Of a stretch of 10,511 nt of DNA, positions 4,319-10,511 are shown piece after piece. The number at the start of each line of letters is the position of its first letter. The stretch's first letter is position 1. The stretch is from JAAFHS01 sp046049665 (GTDB taxonomy: Bacteria > Pseudomonadota > Alphaproteobacteria > Rhodobacterales > Rhodobacteraceae), in the NCBI GenBank assembly GCA_046049665.1, contig JBJOQW010000228.1:1-10511 (forward strand), in the 5' to 3' direction. Both the position numbers and the translations under genes were made by a program. The notes below the pieces were generated by a model, which saw only the letters and a list, made by a program, of their open reading frames with translations, had not been told where the DNA came from and searched no databases.

Positions 4319-6855
4319 TCATCGGTAATCGGGTGTGCGCCGGGTGGGCAGTGCGCGGCGAGGGTTGCGATGATGGTGGTCTTGCGCAGGGGTTTGGTCA
4401 TGTATTCGTCAATGCCAGCGGCAAGAATGCTTTCGGAATCGCCATCCATGGCATGAGCAGTCAGCGCGATGATGGGCACGCGGGCGGCAGACCTGCCTTC
4501 GGCCGCACGGATCGCGCGGGCGGCATCACGGCCATCAAGCCCAGGCATTGAGATATCCATGAAGATCAGATCGGGGTGGGTGGTCTTGAACAGCGCTACC
4601 GCCTCGACCCCGTCGTTGGCAAAGGTCAGTTCGATCGGCAGGTTCTGCACCATTTTGCGGAACACAAGCTGATTGGTGCGGTTGTCTTCGGCCGTCAGCA
4701 CACGCATGGGGCGCAAGGTGCCCGCCGGGGGGGGCGCCGGGACAGGCAAAGGGGGCGCCGGGGGCAGCACAAGGCTGTGCAGGCGGCGGTAAAGTTCGGC
4801 GCGCAGCAGGGGTTTTTGCAGGACCGTGGTCACAACATCACGGTTGATGTCTGCAGTGATGGCCGATGACAGTAGTACGATGGGGATGGCGAGGTTCTGC
4901 GCGCGAATGGCCGACGCAAGGGTGACGCCGTCCATGTCGGGCATGTAGTGATCAGTGATGATGACATCAAAGGCGGCATCAGCAGACAGCGTGGCCAGTG
5001 CATCAGCCCCTGACCGGCACAGCGTGACATCAATGCCGCAAGGGGCAAGCTGGCGTTCAAGAATGGTGCGATTGATGAATTGATCGTCAACGACAAGCAC
5101 GCGGTGAATGTTATGCGGCATTGGTGGTGGTTCGGCTTCTTCGGCGACAGGCAGGGGCAGGCGGAAGCCAAAATTCGACCCGCGGCCCAGTTCGCTGTCA
5201 ACCCAGACGGCACCGCCCATACGTTCGACAAGCTGTTTGGTAATGGCAAGACCCAGACCGGTGCCTTCAAACTTGCGGTTCGCGGCTGATTCGACCTGAT
5301 TGAATTCACCAAAGACATGGGCTGTGTCGGCTTCGGCAATGCCGATACCGGTGTCTTCGACGTTGATGTGCAGCTGTTGAAAGCCTGGTTCGGATTCAAG
5401 GCCGACAACGCGAATGATGACGTGGCCCTTTTCGGTGAATTTGACGGCATTGCCGATCAGATTGGTCAGCACCTGCCGGATGCGGCCGGGATCGCCGACA
5501 AAGCGGGTGGGCAGGAACATGTCAAAGTCAATGAGCAGATCAATTCCCTTGCTGCGGGCACGGGGTTGCAGCAGCATGGCAACTTCGTGAATAGTGCGTT
5601 CAAGATCAAAGGGTTCTGGGTGGAGTGTCAGGCGCTCAGCCTCAATCTTCGAGTAATCCAGAATGTCATTGATGATGACAAGAAGCGCTTCGCCGGAAGA
5701 CCGGATGGTTTCGGCAAACAGGCGCTGGTCTTCGGTCAGGGCGGTTTCGCACAGAAGTTCGGCCATGCCGACAACACCGTTCATGGGGGTGCGAATCTCA
5801 TGCGTCATGTTGGCGAGGAAGGCGGATTTGGCGCGATTTGCAGCCTCGGCGGCGCGGCGGGCCTGTTCCAAGGCGGCTGTCTGTTCCTTCAGATCGGTGA
5901 TGTCGCCGCGCAGGCAGACACGGCCACCATCGGATGTTTCACGATCATGGCGGCGGATCCAGCGACCTGAATCTGTCTTGAACGCTTCATCACCGCCAGC
6001 GGTGCGGTGCCATTGCAGGCGTTCTTGCAAATGTTCGGCTTCGCGCCCCAGACCTTCGGGGTACAGGCCAAGATCAAGCCCACGCTGAAAGATTTCAGTG
6101 ACGCTGATGCCGGGTTGAATGATGTCAGCCAGTTCGGGAAACAGTTGGCGATAGCGGTCATTGGCCATGACAAGGCGTTCGTCCCGGTCAAACACGGCGA
6201 AGCCGTCAGACAACGCCTCAATCGCCGAGCGCATGCGCATTTCGGCGGTGATATCCTGCATCAGGATGACGACATCGCCATCACGCGTGCGCTTGTCATG
6301 CAAGTGCAGCCAGCGGCCGCTGGACAACTTCAAGGTTGCGGGGGTACCGGTGCCTTCGTCCCAACGGGCGAGCATCTCTGCAACCCAGTCGCGCACGGGT
6401 GCATCGCCGATTTCGATCACGCCGGATTCGCCAGCGGCGATGAGCAGTTCGGTGTAGAACACGCCTTCTACAATATCGACGCCGGGAAAGGATTGGCGAA
6501 AGGCGGTGTTGGCGGTGACAAGCCGCAGGTCATTGTCAAAGATGGCAAAACCGTCATGCAGGCTATCGATGCAATCAAGCAGGCGACGCTCTGCCATAAC
6601 TGCCGTGGTGTGGGCGCGGTCAAGGTCGCCGACGTAGCGGTCGGCCTGGCCTTTCAAGGTGGCCGCTTCAGACATGGCGGACTGGGCGACGCTGCGGTGT
6701 TCGACCATCTGGTTGAACAGGGCGCGTGCGTGCAGAGCCAGCTTTTCGTTGGCGGCAAAAAGTTCGCGGCTTTTCTGTTGCAGCAGGCGTTCGGCGGCCA
6801 GACGGCCGCGTCTTTCCATAGCAAGGCGTTCGCCGATGTCGCTGTCCATCTTCAT
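4300..6855 (-). CDS. Cytoplasmic hybrid histidine kinase: coiled coil-PAS-PAS-HisKA-HATPase-REC-REC
   Basis: An 851-residue two-component hybrid kinase. An N-terminal charged helical/coiled-coil region (about 8-90) leads into two related PAS domains, starting near LHDGFAIFDNDLRLV (99-113) and LSDGFAVFDRDERLV (about 216-230). HisKA follows, with the phospho-accepting His352 in THEIRTPMNG. The ATPase domain has the N box with Asn469 (NAVKFTE), the G1 box DTGIGI (501-506) and GTGLGLAI. Receiver 1 has acidic Asp590/Asp591 and phospho-site Asp635 (DHYMPDMDG); receiver 2 has Glu723/Asp724 and Asp767 (DISMPGLDG). Both keep the KP lysine motif, so both look active. A proline/alanine linker (about 696-716) separates them. 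No transmembrane segment or HPt domain is present, so it senses inside the cell and should signal through a separate HPt protein. Ligand and targets are unknown. Start is Met1 (6855) or Met3 (6849); neither has a strong ribosome-binding site, and an in-frame stop lies not far upstream. Confidence 0.93.
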   Translation of the reverse strand: MKMDSDIGERLAMERRGRLAAERLLQQKSRELFAANEKLALHARALFNQMVEHRSVAQSAMSEAATLKGQADRYVGDLDRAHTTAVMAERRLLDCIDSLHDGFAIFDNDLRLVTANTAFRQSFPGVDIVEGVFYTELLIAAGESGVIEIGDAPVRDWVAEMLARWDEGTGTPATLKLSSGRWLHLHDKRTRDGDVVILMQDITAEMRMRSAIEALSDGFAVFDRDERLVMANDRYRQLFPELADIIQPGISVTEIFQRGLDLGLYPEGLGREAEHLQERLQWHRTAGGDEAFKTDSGRWIRRHDRETSDGGRVCLRGDITDLKEQTAALEQARRAAEAANRAKSAFLANMTHEIRTPMNGVVGMAELLCETALTEDQRLFAETIRSSGEALLVIINDILDYSKIEAERLTLHPEPFDLERTIHEVAMLLQPRARSKGIDLLIDFDMFLPTRFVGDPGRIRQVLTNLIGNAVKFTEKGHVIIRVVGLESEPGFQQLHINVEDTGIGIAEADTAHVFGEFNQVESAANRKFEGTGLGLAITKQLVERMGGAVWVDSELGRGSNFGFRLPLPVAEEAEPPPMPHNIHRVLVVDDQFINRTILERQLAPCGIDVTLCRSGADALATLSADAAFDVIITDHYMPDMDGVTLASAIRAQNLAIPIVLLSSAITADINRDVVTTVLQKPLLRAELYRRLHSLVLPPAPPLPVPAPPPAGTLRPMRVLTAEDNRTNQLVFRKMVQNLPIELTFANDGVEAVALFKTTHPDLIFMDISMPGLDGRDAARAIRAAEGRSAARVPIIALTAHAMDGDSESILAAGIDEYMTKPLRKTTIIATLAAHCPPGAHPITDDQAAAS
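4727..4764. repeat. 12-bp direct repeat and G-run cluster inside the kinase linker
   Basis: GGGGGCGCCGGG occurs at 4730-4741 and again at 4751-4762, 21 bp apart and so in phase with codons. Together with the adjacent G8 run (4727-4734), the plus strand carries G runs of 8, 3, 5 and 5 separated by 4, 9 and 4 bases, close to a G-quadruplex pattern. On the coding (minus) strand this encodes the proline/alanine linker between the two receiver domains, where PAPP recurs every seven residues. It may have arisen by local duplication. Confidence 0.6.
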
Positions 6856-6958
6856 CCGCAGAATTATTTTCGAGCGCCACCATGGAACAGGCAGATGAAA
6901 ACCGTCTTAACAGAAATCGGCCTGGGTCAGGTTCTGCGACCTTGCGAAAACAGGCAGG

Positions 6959-6974
6959 TGCATGCGACGATGCA
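6959..6974. repeat. Inverted repeat TGCAT-N6-ATGCA upstream of the macroglobulin gene
   Basis: Two perfect 5-base arms separated by six bases form a 16-bp dyad whose right end is 25 bp before the macroglobulin ATG. Size and placement suit a dimeric repressor site, or a small hairpin in the 5' leader. The arms are short, so chance is a fair alternative. Confidence 0.35.
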
Positions 6975-6989
6975 GGTATTGTTTAGGAT

Positions 6990-6994
6990 GGAGG
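6990..6994 (+). promoter_or_regulatory. Ribosome-binding site deciding the macroglobulin start
   Basis: GGAGG lies 5 nt before the ATG at 7000. Two in-frame ATGs upstream (6970 and 6988) would extend the protein by 10 or 4 residues, but neither has a comparable Shine-Dalgarno site, and the ATG at 6988 overlaps this one. This fixes the start at 7000 and gives a standard signal peptide. Confidence 0.75.
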
Positions 6995-6999
6995 TTTTT

Positions 7000-9900
7000 A
7001 TGCGCGCGCTGGTTCGTTTCGGCTGGGTCATGGCAGTTTTGGGGTATGGCGGGGCGGTCCTTGCACAGGATGTGGTGCCGGACGCGCGCTTTGCGATGCA
7101 GCAGGATATCGATCTGCCGGGGGGCGACATCGCGCAGATGTTCGACACAACACTGGAGGCCTGCCAGACAGCCTGCAGCGTGAATCAGTCGTGTGAGGCG
7201 TTCACCTTCAACACACGCAATGGCAGCTGCTTTTCCAAGGCAGGGCCGGGGGCGGGTGAGTTCTTTGTGGGCGCGGTATCGGGGATGGTGCTGAAGGCGG
7301 ATGCGGGGGCGGAAGGGCTGGCCACGCAGCGGGCGGCAGAGATGGCATTCCTGCAGGGCTGGGATATCGGGCAGGCGACGGCGCAGGCCGGGGAAATGGG
7401 CACGCGGCATTATGTGAATGGCTGGACGGTGCAGGATTTGCGGGCATCGGCGGCGGAATACGAAGGCAACGGCGATCTGGTGGGGGCGGTGAACCTGACG
7501 GGTGCGGCGGTTGTGCTGACAGACAGCGCGGATGACTGGTCAGCCTATGCGCAGCGGCTTGCAGTGGCGGGCGGGGTTTCGGGCGATTTCCAGCAGTACT
7601 ACCGCGATCAGGCGGTTTATGCAGGCATCAACGCCTATCTGCGCAGCGGCAATGCGGGCCAGCAACACAGCATTCTTGTGGACCTTGCGCTGGCGTTTGA
7701 ACAGGTTGGCCGGGGGCGGGAAATGGTGGGGGCCTTGCGGGCGGCGCAAGGCAAACAGGGGCGCGATGATACGGCGGCGCTGCTGGATGATGCGATCGGC
7801 AAATACGGCTTCCGCATTATCGAAACGACGGTGCAGGCCAACAGCGCACGCCCCAAGATTTGCGCGACCTTCAGCGAAACGCTGGCATCGGATGCAGATT
7901 TTGGCACATTCGTGCAGTTGGATGATGCGGGGCTGACGGTGGTGTCTGACGGGTATCAGACATTGTGCGTCGAGGGTGTGCAGCATGGCGTGCGCTATGG
8001 CCTGACGTTCCGCGAAGGGCTGCCCGCGCAAGATGGGCAGCAATTGGCGAAATCGGTGGAGATCAGCCAATATGTGAATGATCGGGCGGCCGGGGCGCGG
8101 TTCCCAAGCCGGGCCTATGTGCTGCCGCGTTCTGCGGATGCGGGCATTCCGATTGAAACGGTGAACACCGATAAGCTGGACCTGACGCTGTTCCGGGTGA
8201 CGGACCGCAATGCGCTGCGGTCGATGCAGGATTACTACTTTGGCCAGAACCTGCAGGATTACGCCGAGGATGTGTTTGCAGACAATATCGGCACGGAAAT
8301 CTGGACGGGTGAGGCGACGGTTGGCCTGGATGTGAACAAGGACGTGCTGACGCGCTTGCCCTTGGGCGAGGCCTTGGCGGGGCAGGCGCCTGGGATTTAC
8401 GCGCTGAAGGCGGCGATTCCGGGGGCGGACGCCTATGAAAATCCGCCAGCCTGGCAGTGGTTTGTGGTGACGGATCTGGGTCTGACGACCATGTCGGGCA
8501 TTGATGGCCTGCATGTGTTTGTGCGGGGCCTTGGCGATGCAGGGGCGAAGGCTGGCGTGACGGTGGATTTGCTGAGCACCGGGAATGAGGTGCTGGGGTC
8601 GGCTGTGACGGATGCGCTGGGCTATGCGCGCTTTGATGCGGGCCTGACGCGGGGCACGGGCGGGGCAGAGCCAGCCATGGTGATCGTGCGGGAAGGGGAT
8701 GCGGATATGGCGTTCCTGTCGCTGACGGACCCGGAGTTTGATCTGTCAGACCGGGGGGTTGAGGGGCGCGAGGCATCGCCGCCCTTGGATGTGTTCCTGA
8801 CAACAGACCGGGGGGCCTACCGTGCGGGCGAGACGGTTTATGCGACGGCACTGGTGCGTGATCCGCAGGTGGCGGCGGTGCCTGACCTGCCGTTGACGGC
8901 AATCTTCTATCGGCCGGATGGGGTGGAATATTCGCGTGCGGCGGTGGTGGATATGGGGGCTGGGGGGCATGTGTTCCAGCTGCCGGTGGCGGGCAATGCG
9001 CCGCGGGGTGTGTGGCGGCTTTCGGTTTATGCAGACCTGGAGGCGGGGGCCTTGGCTAGCGAGACGGTGCTGGTCGAGGACTTCCTGCCAGAGCGGATTG
9101 ATTTCGATCTGACGCTGGATGAGGCGCCGATCACGCTGGATTCTGTGCCGATGCTGACAGTGGATGCGCGCTATCTGTTCGGGGCGCCGGGGGCGGACCT
9201 TGCGATTGAAGGTGAGGTGGCGCTGGCACAATTGGGGGCGTTGGAGGCGTTTCCGGGCTATCGCTTTGGTCGGCATGACGGGCCGTTTGCGGGCGGGCTG
9301 GAGCCTATCGTAGGCGGGCGCACGGATGCCAGCGGGCAGGCGGTGATAGGCCTGACGATGCCTGCGGTGGAAGATGCGGGCGTGCCGTTGCAGATGACGG
9401 CGACGGTGCGGGTGGCGGAAGGGTCTGGTCGGCCGGTTGAGCGGGTGGTGACGCGGGCGGTGGTGCCAGCGGGCGACATGATCGGGGTGAAGCCCTTGTT
9501 TGATTTCGTGGTGCCGGAAGGTGAGGTGGCGCGGTTTGATCTGGTGGGGGTCAGCCCGGAACTGACGGCGGTGCCGATGGAGGTGACATGGGCGCTGACG
9601 CGGATCAACACGGATTACCAGTGGTATCAGGCGGATGGAAACTGGTCATGGGAGCCAGTGGTAACACGCACGCCAGTGGCAGATGGTGAGGCAACGCTGG
9701 CAGCAGGGCCAACGGGGATTACAGCGCCAGTGGAATGGGGCGAGTATGAGCTGGTGGTGACGCGGAAGGGGGCCAAAACGGCCACGTCGATGACGTTCTA
9801 TGCGGGCTGGTATGCGCCAGCGGATGTGGAAAGCACGCCGGATACGCTGGAGCTTTCTCTGGACAAGCCCGCCTATGCGCCGGGTGATGTGGCAACCTTG

Positions 9901-10511
9901 CGCATCGTGCCTCGGGCGGCGGGGGTGGCGCTGGTGACGGTGCTTTCGAACCGCTTGGTGGCGATGCAGGCGGTTGAGGTGGTGGAAGGTGAAAACCTGA
10001 TTCAGTTGCCGGTGACGGATGAATGGGGGGCTGGCGTCTATGTCACAGCCTCGGTCCTGCGGCCGATGGATGTGGCGGCAGGGCGCAATCCGACACGGGC
10101 GATGGGGCTGTCTTATGCAGCGGTGGCTCCGGGTGCGCGTCAGTTGGGCGTGGCGGTTGAGGTGGCGGCAGAGGCGGCACCACGGGGTGCGCTGGATGTG
10201 GCGGTGAAGGTGGATGGGGTGGCTGTGGGCGATGTGGCCTATGTCACGCTGGCGGCTGTGGATGTGGGCATCCTGAACCTGACGGGGTTCGAGGCACCTG
10301 ATCCATCCGCGCATTACTTTGGTCAGCGCAAGCTGGGTGTTGGCATCCGCGATGTCTACGGGCGGTTGATTGACGGGCTGAATGGCGCGCAAGGCGCTGT
10401 GCGGTCTGGTGGCGATGCGGGGGCGCAGGCGAACCTGCAGGCACCACCGCCGACAGAAGAGCTGGTGGCCTATTTCGAAGGGCCGATTACGGTGGGGCCG
10501 GATGGCTATGC
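7000..10511 (+). CDS. Alpha-2-macroglobulin family protein with N-terminal PAN/apple-like domain (partial)
   Basis: The first 1170 residues are present and the gene continues past the right edge. A signal peptide (residues 1-22, likely cut after AVLA before Gln23) sends it to the periplasm. There is no lipobox Cys, unlike the E. coli lipoprotein YfhM. Residues about 24-95 look like a PAN/apple-type module with Cys55, Cys59, Cys65 and Cys77 and the typical CEAFTFN and CF pattern. The rest is a series of beta-sandwich macroglobulin domains: Cys288 and Cys323 probably form a disulfide, DVFLTTDRGAYRAGETVYAT starts one MG2-like unit, and DVGILNLTGFEAPDP followed by YFGQRKLGVGIRDVYGRLID is a hallmark of bacterial macroglobulins. 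These proteins are thought to trap proteases, often using a thioester CxEQ that would lie beyond the window. The ATG at 7000 is chosen because of GGAGG at 6990-6994 and the signal peptide. Confidence 0.93.
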   Translation, partial: MRALVRFGWVMAVLGYGGAVLAQDVVPDARFAMQQDIDLPGGDIAQMFDTTLEACQTACSVNQSCEAFTFNTRNGSCFSKAGPGAGEFFVGAVSGMVLKADAGAEGLATQRAAEMAFLQGWDIGQATAQAGEMGTRHYVNGWTVQDLRASAAEYEGNGDLVGAVNLTGAAVVLTDSADDWSAYAQRLAVAGGVSGDFQQYYRDQAVYAGINAYLRSGNAGQQHSILVDLALAFEQVGRGREMVGALRAAQGKQGRDDTAALLDDAIGKYGFRIIETTVQANSARPKICATFSETLASDADFGTFVQLDDAGLTVVSDGYQTLCVEGVQHGVRYGLTFREGLPAQDGQQLAKSVEISQYVNDRAAGARFPSRAYVLPRSADAGIPIETVNTDKLDLTLFRVTDRNALRSMQDYYFGQNLQDYAEDVFADNIGTEIWTGEATVGLDVNKDVLTRLPLGEALAGQAPGIYALKAAIPGADAYENPPAWQWFVVTDLGLTTMSGIDGLHVFVRGLGDAGAKAGVTVDLLSTGNEVLGSAVTDALGYARFDAGLTRGTGGAEPAMVIVREGDADMAFLSLTDPEFDLSDRGVEGREASPPLDVFLTTDRGAYRAGETVYATALVRDPQVAAVPDLPLTAIFYRPDGVEYSRAAVVDMGAGGHVFQLPVAGNAPRGVWRLSVYADLEAGALASETVLVEDFLPERIDFDLTLDEAPITLDSVPMLTVDARYLFGAPGADLAIEGEVALAQLGALEAFPGYRFGRHDGPFAGGLEPIVGGRTDASGQAVIGLTMPAVEDAGVPLQMTATVRVAEGSGRPVERVVTRAVVPAGDMIGVKPLFDFVVPEGEVARFDLVGVSPELTAVPMEVTWALTRINTDYQWYQADGNWSWEPVVTRTPVADGEATLAAGPTGITAPVEWGEYELVVTRKGAKTATSMTFYAGWYAPADVESTPDTLELSLDKPAYAPGDVATLRIVPRAAGVALVTVLSNRLVAMQAVEVVEGENLIQLPVTDEWGAGVYVTASVLRPMDVAAGRNPTRAMGLSYAAVAPGARQLGVAVEVAAEAAPRGALDVAVKVDGVAVGDVAYVTLAAVDVGILNLTGFEAPDPSAHYFGQRKLGVGIRDVYGRLIDGLNGAQGAVRSGGDAGAQANLQAPPPTEELVAYFEGPITVGPDGY

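Larger units (their letters stand above)
6856..6999. promoter_or_regulatory. Divergent intergenic region between hybrid kinase and macroglobulin gene
   Basis: This 144-bp gap must contain start signals for both the leftward kinase gene and the rightward macroglobulin gene. I could not identify a -35/-10 pair with good spacing on either strand. It contains the inverted repeat TGCAT-N6-ATGCA at 6959-6974 and a smaller CCTG-N3-CAGG at 6921-6931. The macroglobulin ribosome-binding site GGAGG is at 6990-6994. A control role is inferred from gene orientation. Confidence 0.4.

Noticed and set aside
4830..5450. A 206-codon frame on the same strand as the hybrid kinase
   Set aside because: It is an out-of-frame shadow; the kinase frame across this region encodes continuous HATPase and receiver domains with all motifs.
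6942..6982. TTGCGA (6942-6947) or TATTGT (6977-6982) as promoter elements for the macroglobulin
   Set aside because: They do not pair at 16-18 bp spacing, and a start from TATTGT would fall on the ribosome-binding site.
6970..6999. Earlier in-frame starts for the macroglobulin at 6970 and 6988
   Set aside because: They lack a Shine-Dalgarno site and would place extra residues before a well-formed signal peptide; GGAGG fits the ATG at 7000.
7540..8514. A 324-codon open frame on the minus strand within the macroglobulin gene
   Set aside because: It is antisense to a strongly supported gene, is rich in Arg, His, Pro and Gln as expected for the complement of GC-rich coding DNA, and shows no recognisable domain or ribosome-binding site.

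Overview
The window is GC-rich, densely coding DNA with alphaproteobacterial character. Its genes (a UMF1-type transporter, a THEM6-like thioesterase, YggT, RecQ, YaaA, a soluble PAS hybrid kinase and a PAN-containing alpha-2-macroglobulin) look most like a Rhodobacterales chromosome (Rhodobacteraceae/Roseobacteraceae). That placement is inferred from protein character and gene content, not from a search. I see no IS element, phage gene, CRISPR array, tRNA or rRNA. It reads as core chromosome rather than an accessory island.

Layout: (a) 1-864, minus strand: a THEM6-like 4HBT thioesterase followed after 54 bp by the start of a UMF1/Atg22-type MFS transporter that runs off the left edge; these are probably co-transcribed. 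(b) 865-994: a short divergent intergenic region. (c) 995-3312, plus strand: yggT and recQ, joined by a 4-bp stop/start overlap. (d) 3313-3529: a 217-bp intergenic region holding a possible terminator, a pyrimidine-rich tract with 11-bp periodicity, and a GANTC site next to TTAACCAT. (e) 3530-4318, plus strand: yaaA. (f) 4300-6855, minus strand: an 851-residue hybrid histidine kinase (coiled coil, PAS, PAS, HisKA, HATPase, REC, REC) whose 3' end overlaps the yaaA 3' end by 19 bp. (g) 6856-6999: a divergent intergenic region with a 16-bp inverted repeat. (h) 7000 to the right edge, plus strand: the first 1170 residues of an exported alpha-2-macroglobulin family protein with an N-terminal PAN/apple-like module.

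No pathway links all the genes. DNA repair (RecQ) and peroxide/iron stress (YaaA) sit side by side, and the hybrid kinase lies between YaaA and the periplasmic alpha-2-macroglobulin, sharing a divergent control region with the latter. A control link between kinase and macroglobulin is a testable inference only. I did not find a clearly new multi-gene system. The best leads are the PAN-macroglobulin architecture, the HPt-less double-receiver kinase with its repetitive proline linker, and the structured intergenic region before yaaA.
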